Shown piece after piece: positions 44,302 to 56,870 of a stretch of 64,000 nt of DNA. Both the position numbers and the translations under genes were made by a program. The stretch's first letter is position 1. Every line of letters starts with the position of its first letter. The stretch covers positions 2,306,077-2,370,076 of the forward strand of contig JARUPZ010000025.1 in NCBI GenBank assembly GCA_031213475.1. Reading direction: 5' to 3'. Source of the DNA: Nereocystis luetkeana. Lineage: Eukaryota > Sar > Phaeophyceae > Laminariales > Laminariaceae. A model generated the notes under the pieces. The model ran no database searches, was not told the DNA's origin, and saw only the letters and a list, made by a program, of their open reading frames with translations.

Positions 44302-45557
44302 TACTTCCGTTCCCCTCGCTGCCTCGGCAAGGAATGCTGCGAGGCATGCCCTATCAGGCTAATAGCGAGTGGGGTAGGTCTTTCTGGCGGGTGTAAGGCC
44401 GGACTCACCCTCAAGGAGTGATACCTTCTTGCTGCTGCCTGTCTGTGTGGCCGCGACGCTCAGGCGGCAGTAGAGTTGGGTCGTACGTGGTGCGTCAGGC
44501 ACGGAGACCTACGATTCGCGCGTCTTTTTGGGCAGCTGCGGCAGAGCAGCAATGCTCAATCGGGGGGTCCGTGCGCGGAGGCAGGCGCCACCACAGGCCA
44601 CACTACGGCACAGTCTATTGCGCCGGTAGGAGGCTGGATTCGACGACGAGGGAGGAGGGAGACTGAACGTCGACGTGCGGGGAAGAGACGGATTGACCTC
44701 CCCCTGCGCGAGAATTTTTATTTCCCAGATCAGAACCGCAAGTGCGAGGAGCATTTTGTTTTTCAGGATGACGGAGAAAGGGAAACGACTGGAAGGGAAT
44801 GGCAACGAGTGCACGCGGAAAGGAGCGGGTGGATTGGGCCAAGGCGATGATGCGGCCATGAAGAGCGGCAGGAAGACGGTGCATGGAGACCCATGATTTG
44901 CGCGCACACTATCATCACGAGAGAAGCAGTCATAGTTTGTTTTTTCCTGGTATTGTTTTTCACGAGGCAGAATAGTATCTACCGGTACTCGTCACTGGTC
45001 TTCGTAGTTTAACGAGTTGTATACCCTTCATGGGGAATAACCTACGCAATTATCAGGGACGTGGTATCATAACTGTGCTGCACCTTTTTGTGTCAGACAG
45101 TCCAGGAAGAGATGGCGATCGTTGATATTCGTGTGGTAGTAAGGTTCGATTGCTCCTTTTTTCACTGCATATCCGCGAGTCTTCACTCTGACAGCACTCC
45201 AGATAGCAGACAGGTGTATTCCTCTTTCGTTTTCACGACTACCGTGCGTTTCGTACGGTGCAGGCAGCACTTCAGACAGCATCCGCTGTAGTCAGCAGCC
45301 ACGAGTTGGTTAGTGGTGGGAACGGGGGTACTCTTCTATATTATAGTTGAGAGGATATACCCGCCGCCATGTTAGTTCAGTTTTCCACATTGGTTTTATC
45401 TTGTGTGCGCTTTTTCCGTCTCGTGTATTTTGAGGCAGCCGAATTTTCGTTTTTTTTTTTGTTTTTCGGATCTTCCTAGGGCTCCAGCACCTTTGTGTGA
45501 CCACGGACTCCTTCGTCAAAGAGTCAATGTGAGAACAACAACAACAACAACAACAAC
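44302..45557 (+). mobile_element. Repeat family E, copy E3 (complete, inside an older E)
   Basis: It runs from 'tacttccgttcccctcgctg' to 'caatgtgagaac' with (AAC)n. Unit 0 preserves the empty site 'caccccaca|catcaggcg' at 29892-29905, so the limits are exact to a few bases and E is 1.26 kb long. It interrupts an older E in the same orientation. No conserved long ORF was found on comparison with E1 and E2. Confidence 0.85.
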
Positions 45558-45886
45558 ATCAGGCGTGTTTCTCTTCGTGTTGACGACAACCGTGTGTTTC
45601 GTACGGTGCAGGCAGCACTCCAGACAGCAGCCGCTGTAATCAGCAGACACGAGTTGGTTAGTCGTGGGAACGGGGGGACCTCTATGTTGTATAGTCCAGA
45701 GGATTATACGCGCGGGCATGCTATTAAAAGTTCCGTTTGCACGTTGATTTCATCTTGTGTGCGCCTTCTTCGTATTTTGTGTTCTTTTGTTTTAGGCCGC
45801 TGAATTTCGACTATTATTCATGTTTTTCGGATCTTCCAGGGCTCCTGAACCTTTGTGTGACCACGGACGCCTTCGTCAGCGAGTTA

Positions 45887-46379
45887 GGTTCATTCTTATC
45901 AGAAAGCGTATTTTCCAATTGGAGATATGTATCAATATACGGAGGCGTTCTGTCACTATTCGTGAAATTCTCCAGCCCCAAAAATATCAAGAAGTTCGAA
46001 TAAAAAAAGCGTCCTTTTCAAAATTTCCAAAGTTCGGAAATAATTGGAGATATATATCGATATACGGAGGCGTTCTGTCACTACTCGTGAAATTCTCCAG
46101 AAGCAAAAATATCAAGTTCGTTAACTTTCCAATATTTGAAAAAAAAAAACAGAAAAATATGGAAGATTGAAAGGTTGCGCGAAAAAATTGTCGACAATTT
46201 GGAAAAAAAGCTCTCCGATACTATTTTTCCCAAACATTCGAATGTTACCGAAATCGATATTTTTGAGTTTGGAGAATTTCACGAATAGCGACAAAACGCC
46301 ATTGTATATCGATACACATCTTCATTATTATTCCCAAACTTTTGGATTTGTAAAAAACGCTCTCCGATAAGAATGAGCC
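45887..46379. mobile_element. TA-flanked MITE, unit 1 copy
   Basis: Same element as 30228-30720, carried along by the segmental duplication. Confidence 0.8.
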
Positions 46380-46515
46380 TAAGAATGACCCTTCATGCGA
46401 GAATAACAACAACAACAATAATAAATACCTGGTAATAATATCACCGTATTCATGATTGCACGTAGCGCAGGGAGAATCTTCAGTTGAACCCGTCAAGACA
46501 ACTATAATATAGCCG

Positions 46516-46680
46516 GCGTCCCTGGTGGCTTGGTAGGTGGCCCGTGTGCCCACTACTGCTTTAAAATTTATTGCGTTGGTTCCAGTACACCGAGTGCAAA
46601 CTCGCACGAGGGACTTTTTCTTGCGTAAACATTGATCAGCGGAGAGAATGAGAGCATGACGCAGTGGCATTCGATTCAAC
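46516..46680 (+). mobile_element. SINE2, unit 1 copy
   Basis: Same as 30850-31010 (A box TGGCTTGGTAGG, decayed B box). Upstream, at 46426, the unit has gained TACCTGGTA relative to unit 0. Confidence 0.7.
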
Positions 46681-47564
46681 GACGAGCAATGGGAATGCTG
46701 AGCACTATGCGCGATAACAACTAAGGCACGCAGGGGGGCGGGAAAGAGGTTTCAGGAAAAACCTCTGTGCGCAGGGGGACGTTTCTGCAAAAGTTTGGGA
46801 ATTTCTCATATATATATATATATATATATGAATGACCCGTAGAGTCATCCCCCTGCGTACGGGTTAGGTTTGGCCGACGTCTGGACTGGGTGGTGTTCCC
46901 GGCGGATCACACCCTCGCTCAATCGAGCTATTCATCTACCATTCAACAGTCGAACCACTTGAGGACCAGGTAAAAGGAGATAGTGATCCACAAGCAAGGT
47001 GCCGTACCCAGCATCGACGCCCAAGTGCTTCTTATGAGCATCCACCTCAACATACTACCTTCACACCTCGCAACGTAGCTCAGGGCTGGTCAACACTAAG
47101 GTAGGCCCACAAGCTTTTCTAGCCTTCGTCTACCCTCCCCGATCCCGGTCTACCGTGTGAGCATCATAATGAGAGGCTTTCTATGTTTCAGGGTCCTTTG
47201 CATTGTTTAATTATGCATAGGTTTATGTATGCACCCCCACCGGCATTCAAGACCCGTCACGGTAGTCGCCTCAACAAACCTCCGCGACCCCCTCGTAGCC
47301 CCGTTTTCTTCCCGTTTGCGGCGGTGCGATCGCCCGCCTGACAAAGTCGACCTCTGACAATGAATGGTCGACGGAAGGCCCACATTGTAAGGCCGCGAAG
47401 TAAGAGCCTTTCTCTTACTTTTCTTCTTTTTCTCTTTCGATTTGTCTACCTTGTTTTTGTTTTCTCTTTGATTGTTTCTTTTCGTTTCACTCTTTCATAG
47501 ATAGCGTATGTCGTGCCTGTCGTATCTAGTATGATGACATGGCCTTGCATTGCCCACTGCAGTG

Positions 47565-48942
47565 CGGCGGCTCTTCTTTGCGGGGGGCGTGGCACGGCAA
47601 AGCAAGGAGCGATTACCCAATCGGGTAATGCTCGGGACGATAGCTGGTGGGGAGAACCCGAGACCAGGCGGACAGTGTAAGACTTGGCATAGATGCATAG
47701 TCGAAGACCTTAGGGAGTTCCGAGCCACCGAAGGGTCAACGGAAGTTGCCCCCTTGGTGTTTGGAGTTGAGACCGCGTTGTGGTCCACTGCAGCCAAAAA
47801 GGTGGGGAAGTGGTACCGGGGGATCCTTGAAGCAGCCGAACGGTTCATGGTGAGGTGGCACGAGGCTGAGGCTGAGATGAGTAGACAGCGCCGCGCATCC
47901 GCCGTGGATGGTGCCCAAAGGAACGGGGGGGGAGGGGGCAACAGGAGAAGTGGCATAAAGCCCGACCGAGTGAATGCGGAGAGGGGGGGGAACAGGAGGG
48001 GTAGAAGGGAAACGGCGGTAGACGAAAGTAGGAAGGAGATGGCAGACAGGGTAGCAAGGCACCAAGTCGACTAGGAAGTAGAATATGACCATACTACTAG
48101 TGCTACCAACTGGTGCAGCTGGCTCGAACGTGGTCTTCCCTTGTCTTCTCTTTTAGTTTTTTTTTTTTTCTTTCTTGCGCTGACTCTCCGTGATTTTCAT
48201 TTCATTTTTTCTCTTCCTCTTCCTTTTCTGATTGATAAGCCGTACTCAAGGAGCCGTGTGGCGTGGTTGGAAGACGAACCTGCTCTGCTCGGCTCGTATT
48301 GTCTGACGCCAAGGGGCTGGGCATAGTTGACGAACGCAGGGCGGAGACGGCAGTCTGGGTAGCAAGGTACCAGGCGGATTAGCAGGGAGAACCTGGCTAT
48401 ACTACTCGTACCACAAGCTGCTGCCGCCACCTAGAAGGTGCTTTGGGCTTTGGTCTGCCTGTTATTTCCCCTTTGTTATTTTTCCTTGTTACTTTCTCCT
48501 TGGTTCTTTGTCTTACTCTGTTCACAAGCAGTGGTGTTTTTTTGTTATTTCTTCTTTTTTCCAGCTCGTTCTTTTTCAAGTGTAGGCCACCTCGCCTGGG
48601 GGGGGGGGGGCACGACAGATTGTTTCTCTTAGATTTTGCTTTCATTTTTCTTCTTTTTCTTTTTCGACTTGTCTACCTTGTTTTTGTTTTCTCTTTGATT
48701 GTTTCTTTTCGTTTCACTATTTCATAGATTGCGTATGTCGTGCCTGTCGTATCTAGTATGATGACATGGCTTTGCATTGCCCACTGCAGTTCACACTGCA
48801 CACGTGGCAACGTAGTATCTCTGTGGCGTAGCTTTGTGACCACAGAACTTGTATCTCTTCTAGGATTGAAGAATCGTCACGGACACTGGTTGTGCTGGAT
48901 GTCGACGGGTAGAAAGAACGGTTTAATGTGAAGAACACACAC
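47565..48942 (+). mobile_element. LINE 3' fragment (ORF end plus 3' UTR), unit 1
   Basis: It begins abruptly at 'ggcggctcttctttgcgg', equivalent to 27484 in the full LINE, fused to a LINE UTR fragment. The coding part stays open to 48074 (RRLFFAGGVARQ, PRPGGQCKTWHRC, RHQVD). The junction is the breakpoint that joins tandem units. Confidence 0.85.
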
Positions 48943-49353
48943 ACACCCACAGTCACGCAACGATTGACCTTCGATCTCGACATGCAATCCAACGATGGTT
49001 AACGATCTTCGTACCGGGCAAGGCCAATGAGTGAAAATTATGGCCTCGGAGGTATCATTGGCATCCGTGGTCTAGGTGGCGAGAGGTTGGCCGCGGCGTC
49101 CTACGCCCTTCGTCAAAACTTTCAAAAAGTCCTATTTTGTGCCAACGGAGAGGAATCGAGAGTTTTTGTCGTCTGTTTTCCACATACCACCTGCCAAATA
49201 TGTTTTTAGTAGATTAGACGCCTAGCCCACCCACGTCACATTGTTGTTGTTGTTGTTCTCACATTACTAACTCACAATACAATGCAGTCCGTGGTCGCAG
49301 GACAGGCTCCAATAACCCTGGAGTGGAAGAAATACCTCAAGTAAAACAGAGGC

Positions 49354-49686
49354 AAAAGTAAGGGATCAATTCGTGCACCGGGTGCGCTTGGGTGATGCGC
49401 GGGTGAGGCTTGCCATGAGGCGGTGGGTAGAAGAAGTAGAAAGGTATCAATTATTTTTAGTGTACTGAGAGCAAGGGGGCCACGTTCCCCTAGACTCTAC
49501 AAGACCCCTGAAAGCAGGTCAAACACAATTTTATGCAACCCCTCGGGGAAACATAGTTATCATCACAATCTCCGTAAATGGATTGCAGTGACACAACAGT
49601 TACTCAAGACACTTGAACTAATACGACAATGACACGTATCAGACATGTGTACGGCTACATCATACGACCATGTCCGACAAAAAGTA
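49354..49686 (-). mobile_element. 318-bp AAAAGTA-flanked insertion, unit 2 copy
   Basis: Counterpart of 43346-43677 with one extra base. Confidence 0.65.
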
Positions 49687-50310
49687 CAGTAGCAGACAAA
49701 AACCTAAAACATATCACCGACCGTAGTGTGAGAACTGTGACACTAGTGTGGGGCGGAGCCTCTAATCAGCGCGCTTCATTCTGAGTTCGTGGCGCAATCG
49801 TTGGGTTTGTCGATCGATGTGAAACCTGAAAAATTGTCGATTTCTTGGCAGCGGAGAGGGGTCAAGATTTTTTGTCGTCTGTCTTGCACAGACCAGCGCC
49901 AAAATGTTTTTTTATCAGACGCCTGGTCGGCCCGCGCCACATATCACCGACCGAGGTGTGAGCACTGTGACACTAGGGTGGGTCGGAGACCTTAACCAGC
50001 GCATTACGTTCATATTTCATGACGGTGTCGTTGGTTTTGTCGATTGATGTCTGCCGAGGATCTCAAAAAAGTTGGCTTATTATGTCAATGGGAATGACTC
50101 CAGTGCCTACCTGAAAAGTTTTTTTTATACCTTGCGCGGCGCACAATTAAAGTCCGCGTGAGCTGTCCCGTGACGTAAAAAAATTGCCGTGCAACACCGT
50201 CGTAACATGACCCCCGCAATTTTCAGGGGCGTCGTATCCTAGCTGTCCGGGGTTCGATTGCTCCTTTTTTATTGCACATCCGCGAGTCGTCACTCCGACA
50301 ACACCCCACA

Positions 50311-51565
50311 TACTTCCGTTCCCCTCGCTGCCTCGGCAAGGAATGCTGCGAGGCATGCCCTATCAGGCTAATAGCGAGTGGGGTAGGTCTTTCTGGCGGG
50401 TGTAAGGCCGGACTCACCCTCAAGGAGTGATACCTTCTTGCTGCTGCCTGTCTGTGTGGCCGCGACGCTCAGGCGGCAGTAGAGTTGGGTCGTACGTGGT
50501 GCGTCAGGCACGGAGACCTACGATTCGCGCGTCTTTTTGGGCAGCTGCGGCAGAGCAGCAATGCTCAATCGGGGGGTCCGTGCGCGGAGGCAGGCGCCAC
50601 CACAGGCCACACTACGGCACAGTCTATTGCGCCGGTAGGAGGCTGGATTCGACGACGAGGGAGGAGGGAGACTGAACGTCGACGTGCGGGGAAGAGACGG
50701 ATTGACCTCCCCCTGCGCGAGAATTTTTATTTCCCAGATCAGAACCGCAAGTGCGAGGAGCATTTTGTTTTTCAGGATGACGGAGAAAGGGAAACGACTG
50801 GAAGGGAATGGCAACGAGTGCACGCGGAAAGGAGCGGGTGGATTGGGCCAAGGCGATGATGCGGCCATGAAGAGCGGCAGGAAGACGGTGCATGGAGACC
50901 CATGATTTGCGCGCACACTATCATCACGAGAGAAGCAGTCATAGTTTGTTTTTTCCTGGTATTGTTTTTCACGAGGCAGAATAGTATCTACCGGTACTCG
51001 TCACTGGTCTTCGTAGTTTAACGAGTTGTATACCCTTCATGGGGAATAACCTACGCAATTATCAGGGACGTGGTATCATAACTGTGCTGCACCTTTTTGT
51101 GTCAGACAGTCCAGGAAGAGATGGCGATCGTTGATATTCGTGTGGTAGTAAGGTTCGATTGCTCCTTTTTTCACTGCATATCCGCGAGTCTTCACTCTGA
51201 CAGCACTCCAGATAGCAGACAGGTGTATTCCTCTTTCGTTTTCACGACTACCGTGCGTTTCGTACGGTGCAGGCAGCACTTCAGACAGCATCCGCTGTAG
51301 TCAGCAGCCACGAGTTGGTTAGTGGTGGGAACGGGGGTACTCTTCTATATTATAGTTGAGAGGATATACCCGCCGCCATGTTAGTTCAGTTTTCCACATT
51401 GGTTTTATCTTGTGTGCGCTTTTTCCGTCTCGTGTATTTTGAGGCAGCCGAATTTTCGTTTTTTTTTTTGTTTTTCGGATCTTCCTAGGGCTCCAGCACC
51501 TTTGTGTGACCACGGACTCCTTCGTCAGAGAGTCAATGTGAGAACAACAACAACAACAACAACAT
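50311..51565 (+). mobile_element. Repeat family E, copy E4 (unit 2 counterpart of E3)
   Basis: Same limits as 44302-45557, with fewer AAC repeats in the tail. Confidence 0.85.
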
Positions 51566-51892
51566 CAGGCGTGTTTCTCTTCGTGTTGACGACAACCGTG
51601 TGTTTCGTACGGTGCAGGCAGCACTCCAGACAGCAGCCGCTGTAATCAGCAGACACGAGTTGGTTAGTCGTGGGAACGGGGGGACCTCTATGTTGTATAG
51701 TCCAGAGGATTATACGCGCGGGCATGCTATTAAAAGTTCCGTTTGCACGTTGATTTCATCTTGTGTGCGCCTTCTTCGTATTTTGTGTTCTTTTGTTTTA
51801 GGCCGCTGAATTTCGACTATTATTCATGTTTTTCGGATCTTCCAGGGCTCCTGAACCTTTGTGTGACCACGGACGCCTTCGTCAGCGAGTTA

Positions 51893-52385
51893 GGTTCATT
51901 CTTATCAGAAAGCGTATTTTCCAATTGGAGATATGTATCAATATACGGAGGCGTTCTGTCACTATTCGTGAAATTCTCCAGCCCCAAAAATATCAAGAAG
52001 TTCGAATAAAAAAAGCGTCCTTTTCAAAATTTCCAAAGTTCGGAAATAATTGGAGATATATATCGATATACGGAGGCGTTCTGTCACTACTCGTGAAATT
52101 CTCCAGAAGCAAAAATATCAAGTTCGTTAACTTTCCAATATTTGAAAAAAAAAAACAGAAAAATATGGAAGATTGAAAGGTTGCGCGAAAAAATTGTCGA
52201 CAATTTGGAAAAAAAGCTCTCCGATACTATTTTTCCCAAACATTCGAATGTTACCGAAATCGATATTTTTGAGTTTGGAGAATTTCACGAATAGCGACAA
52301 AACGCCATTGTATATCGATACACATCTTCATTATTATTCCCAAACTTTTGGATTTGTAAAAAACGCTCTCCGATAAGAATGAGCC
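51893..52385. mobile_element. TA-flanked MITE, unit 2 copy
   Basis: Same element as 30228-30720. Confidence 0.8.
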
Positions 52386-52521
52386 TAAGAATGACCCTTC
52401 ATGCGAGAATAACAACAACAACAATAATAAATACCTGGTAATAATATCACCGTATTCATGATTGCACGTAGCGCAGGGAGAATCTTCAGTTGAACCCGTC
52501 AAGACAACTATAATATAGCCG

Positions 52522-52686
52522 GCGTCCCTGGTGGCTTGGTAGGTGGCCCGTGTGCCCACTACTGCTTTAAAATTTATTGCGTTGGTTCCAGTACACCGAG
52601 TGCAAACTCGCACGAGGGACTTTTTCTTGCGTAAACATTGATCAGCGGAGAGAATGAGAGCATGACGCAGTGGCATTCGATTCAAC
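52522..52686 (+). mobile_element. SINE2, unit 2 copy
   Basis: Same as 30850-31010. TACCTGGTA at 52432 precedes it, as in unit 1. Confidence 0.7.
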
Positions 52687-53570
52687 GACGAGCAATGGGA
52701 ATGCTGAGCACTATGCGCGATAACAACTAAGGCACGCAGGGGGGCGGGAAAGAGGTTTCAGGAAAAACCTCTGTGCGCAGGGGGACGTTTCTGCAAAAGT
52801 TTGGGAATTTCTCATATATATATATATATATATATGAATGACCCGTAGAGTCATCCCCCTGCGTACGGGTTAGGTTTGGCCGACGTCTGGACTGGGTGGT
52901 GTTCCCGGCGGATCACACCCTCGCTCAATCGAGCTATTCATCTACCATTCAACAGTCGAACCACTTGAGGACCAGGTAAAAGGAGATAGTGATCCACAAG
53001 CAAGGTGCCGTACCCAGCATCGACGCCCAAGTGCTTCTTATGAGCATCCACCTCAACATACTACCTTCACACCTCGCAACGTAGCTCAGGGCTGGTCAAC
53101 ACTAAGGTAGGCCCACAAGCTTTTCTAGCCTTCGTCTACCCTCCCCGATCCCGGTCTACCGTGTGAGCATCATAATGAGAGGCTTTCTATGTTTCAGGGT
53201 CCTTTGCATTGTTTAATTATGCATAGGTTTATGTATGCACCCCCACCGGCATTCAAGACCCGTCACGGTAGTCGCCTCAACAAACCTCCGCGACCCCCTC
53301 GTAGCCCCGTTTTCTTCCCGTTTGCGGCGGTGCGATCGCCCGCCTGACAAAGTCGACCTCTGACAATGAATGGTCGACGGAAGGCCCACATTGTAAGGCC
53401 GCGAAGTAAGAGCCTTTCTCTTACTTTTCTTCTTTTTCTCTTTCGATTTGTCTACCTTGTTTTTGTTTTCTCTTTGATTGTTTCTTTTCGTTTCACTCTT
53501 TCATAGATAGCGTATGTCGTGCCTGTCGTATCTAGTATGATGACATGGCCTTGCATTGCCCACTGCAGTG

Positions 53571-54960
53571 CGGCGGCTCTTCTTTGCGGGGGGCGTGGCA
53601 CGGCAAAGCAAGGAGCGATTACCCAATCGGGTAATGCTCGGGACGATAGCTGGTGGGGAGAACCCGAGACCAGGCGGACAGTGTAAGACTTGGCATAGAT
53701 GCATAGTCGAAGACCTTAGGGAGTTCCGAGCCACCGAAGGGTCAACGGAAGTTGCCCCCTTGGTGTTTGGAGTTGAGACCGCGTTGTGGTCCACTGCAGC
53801 CAAAAAGGTGGGGAAGTGGTACCGGGGGATCCTTGAAGCAGCCGAACGGTTCATGGTGAGGTGGCACGAGGCTGAGGCTGAGATGAGTAGACAGCGCCGC
53901 GCATCCGCCGTGGATGGTGCCCAAAGGAACGGGGGGGGAGGGGGCAACAGGAGAAGTGGCATAAAGCCCGACCGAGTGAATGCGGAGAGGGGGGGGAACA
54001 GGAGGGGTAGAAGGGAAACGGCGGTAGACGAAAGTAGGAAGGAGATGGCAGACAGGGTAGCAAGGCACCAAGTCGACTAGGAAGTAGAATATGACCATAC
54101 TACTAGTGCTACCAACTGGTGCAGCTGGCTCGAACGTGGTCTTCCCTTGTCTTCTCTTTTAGTTTTTTTTTTTTTCTTTCTTGCGCTGACTCTCCGTGAT
54201 TTTCATTTCATTTTTTCTCTTCCTCCTCCTTTTCTGATTGATAAGCCGTACTCAAGGAGCCGTGTGGCGTGGTTGGAAGACGAACCTGCTCTGCTCGGCT
54301 CGTATTGTCTGACGCCAAGGGGCTGGGCATAGTTGACGAACGCAGGGCGGAGACGGCAGTCTGGGTAGCAAGGTACCAGGCGGATTAGCAGGGAGAACCT
54401 GGCTATACTACTCGTACCACAAGCTGCTGCCGCCACCTAGAAGGTGCTTTGGGCTTTGGTCTGCCTGTTATTTCCCCTTTGTTATTTTTCCTTGTTACTT
54501 TCTCCTTGGTTCTTTGTCTTACTCTGTTCACAAGCAGTGGTGTTTTTTTGTTATTTCTTCTTTTTTCCAGCTCGTTCTTTTTCAAGTGTAGGCCACCTCG
54601 CCTGCGGGGGGGGGGGCACGACAGATTGTTTCTCTTAGATTTTGCTTTCATTTTTCTTCTTTTTCTTTTTCGACTTGTCTACCTTGTTTTTGTTTTCTCT
54701 TTGATTGTTTCTTTTCGTTTCACTATTTCATAGATTGCGTATGTCGTGCCTGTCGTATCTAGTATGATGACATGGCTTTGCATTGCCCACTGCAGTTCAC
54801 ACTGCACACGTGGCAACGTAGTATCTCTGTGGCGTAGCTTTGTGACCACAGAACTTGTATCTCTTCTAGGATGGAAGAATCGGCACGGACACTGGTTGTG
54901 CTGGATGTCGACGGGTAGAAAGAACGGTTTAATGTGAAGAACACACACACACACACACAC
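53571..54960 (+). mobile_element. LINE 3' fragment (ORF end plus 3' UTR), third copy
   Basis: Same breakpoint at 'ggcggctcttctttgcgg'. It ends in a longer (AC)n tail at 54941-54960, directly followed by another UTR copy. Confidence 0.85.
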
Positions 54961-55107
54961 ACTGCACACGTGGCAACGTAGTATCTCTGTGGCGTAGCTT
55001 TGTGACCACAGAACTTGTATCTCTTCTAGGACTGAAGAATCGGCACGGACACTGGTTGTGCTGGATGTCGACGGGTAGAAAGAACGGTTTAATGTGAAGA
55101 ACACACA
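54961..55107 (+). mobile_element. Very short LINE 3'-end copy in head-to-tail array
   Basis: It begins 'actgcacacgtggcaacg' directly after the (AC)n tail of the previous copy and ends in its own 'gaagaacacacacac'. Confidence 0.8.
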
Positions 55108-55843
55108 CACTAAATAATATAGAAGTAGATTAATACTCCTAATATCAGTTCTAAAAGTAGATTTTTCTTTTGGGTTTTCGAATGTACTATTACGAGGAGA
55201 TTTATCTTCTCGTTCTTCGACCGCCTTTCTAGATTCCACTTGGAAATGACTACTTCGTTGCTTGTCTACAATAGGGCCATGATGAGTGGTAGCTCTCCCA
55301 CTTGTCACCTCTTGGAGTACATGACTTATATCCGTGGGGGATATCCGTGGGGGATATCCGTGGGGGATATCCGCGGGTCTACAAGGCGCTCAAGCTCACC
55401 GTGACACAGGTGTTGTCTTTACAGCATTCCCTGGCTCTCTTTTTCATACGGTGTACACCACCCCCTGGGCAATCGGCTGCTCCCTGCTATATAGGAATCG
55501 GATAGAGTGCAATAATGGACGCGTCTATTGTCGTCGGTGATTGTATATCGATCTGTTCGTTCCCCATGGCAATGGTCAGGCGAGAGTGTGCTAAAAGTGA
55601 TCAATCCAAAGCCATTGCCCGGAAAATGGCTATCGACGTGAAACTTGCAAAATGTATCGCGGCCGGCGGTGTCTATCGACCTCTGACGTTGCCAATGATG
55701 ATGTGTTGCGGTCGACAGCAGTGTCTTTTGATATTAATCGACAAAGTTTCCAATATACTGCAGTCGATAGTTCACATCGATACGCAAGGTTTCCAATCTG
55801 TTGTGGTCGACCAAAAAAGTGATCACGGGATCCCAATATGCCG
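55108..55843 (+). other. Segment S2 (duplicate of S1)
   Basis: Matches 41327-42054 nearly base for base, including the 13-bp tandem repeat (55327-55379) and the frame beginning MDASIVVGDCISIC at 55515. Confidence 0.7.
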
Positions 55844-56225
55844 CCACCTGGAAGGTGCTTTGGTCTTTTGTCTGCCTGTTATTTCCTCTTTGTTATTTTT
55901 CCTTGTTACTTTTTTCCTTGGTTCTTTGTCTTACTCTGTTTACAAGCAGTGGTGTTTTTTCTTCTTGTTATTTTTTTTCGTTTCTTTTTTTTTTCCAGCT
56001 CGTTCTTTTTCAAGTGTTGCCCACCTCGCCCGCGGGGGGGGGCACGACAGATTGTTTCTCCTAGATTGTGCTTTCATTTTTTGCTTTTTCTCTTTCGATT
56101 TGTCTACCTTGTTCTTGTTTTATCTTTGATTGTTTCTTTTTGTTTCACTATTTCATAGATTGCGTATGTCGTGCCTGTCGTATCTAGTATGATGACATGG
56201 CTTTGCATTGCCCACTGCAGTGCAT
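55844..56225 (+). mobile_element. LINE 3'-UTR copy (twin of 42055-42440)
   Basis: It starts 'gccacctggaaggtgctttgg' and is interrupted at the same internal point as its twin. Confidence 0.8.
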
Positions 56226-56722
56226 ACTGCCTGTTATTTCCCCTTTATTATTTTTCCTTGTTACTTTCTCCTTGGTTCTTTGTCTTACTCTGTTCACAAG
56301 CAGTGGTGTTTTTTGTTATTTCTTCTTTTTTCCAGCTCGTTCTTTTTCAAGTGTTGGCCACCTGGGCTCTCGGCTGCGGGGGGGGGCACGACAGATTGTT
56401 TCTCTTAGATTTTGGTTTCATTTTTCTTCTTTTTCTTTTTCGATTTGTCTACCTTGTTTTTGTTATATCTTTGATTGTTTATTTTCGTTTCACTCTTTCA
56501 TAGATTGCGTATGTCGTGCCTGTCGTATGTAGTATGATGACATGGCTTTGCATTGCCCACTGCAGTGCACACTGCACACGTGGCAACGTAGTATCTCTGT
56601 GGCGTAGCTTTGTGACCACAGAACTTGTATCTCTTCTAGGATTGAAGAATCGGCACGGACACTGGTTGTGCTGGATGTCGACGGGTAGAAAAAACGGTTT
56701 AATGTGAAGAACACACACACAC
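56226..56722 (+). mobile_element. LINE 3'-UTR copy (twin of 42441-42938)
   Basis: Ends 'gaagaacacacacacac' and is followed at once by the next truncated copy. Confidence 0.8.
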
Positions 56723-56723
56723 A

Positions 56724-56870
56724 TACTGCACATGGCAACGTAGTATCTCTGTGGCGTAGCTTTGTGACCACATAACTTGTATCTCTTCTAGGATTGAAGA
56801 ATCGGCACGGACACTGGTGGCGCTGGATGTCGACGGGTAGAAAGAACGGTTTAATGTGAAGAACACACAC
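56724..56870 (+). mobile_element. Very short LINE 3'-end copy
   Basis: It begins 'actgcacatggcaacgtag' and ends 'gaagaacacacacat'. The UTR word 'ggttgtgctggatg' reads 'ggtggcgctggatg' here. Confidence 0.75.

Larger units (their letters stand above)
42735..48740 (+). repeat. Tandem segmental duplication, unit 1 (6006 bp)
   Basis: Sequence at x matches x+6006 over this interval with very few differences. Order inside: LINE UTR end, unit-specific sequence with a 318-bp insert (43353), old E split by young E3, MITE, SINE2, (AT)n, the 'gaatgacccg' segment, a LINE UTR fragment (47404-47564) fused at 'cactgcagtgc|ggcggctc' to a LINE ORF 3' fragment (47565-48074), then the LINE 3' UTR. Confidence 0.88.
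48741..54746 (+). repeat. Tandem segmental duplication, unit 2 (6006 bp)
   Basis: It repeats unit 1 almost base for base. I see a shorter (AAC)n at 51543, one extra G near 49547 and scattered single changes. Contents in order: unit-specific sequence, insert at 49361, E4, MITE, SINE2, LINE fragments. Confidence 0.88.

Noticed and set aside
54679-55308. 209-codon minus-strand ORF across LINE UTR array
   Set aside because: It spans two adjoining antisense LINE UTR copies. Similar peptides recur wherever the UTR is present.
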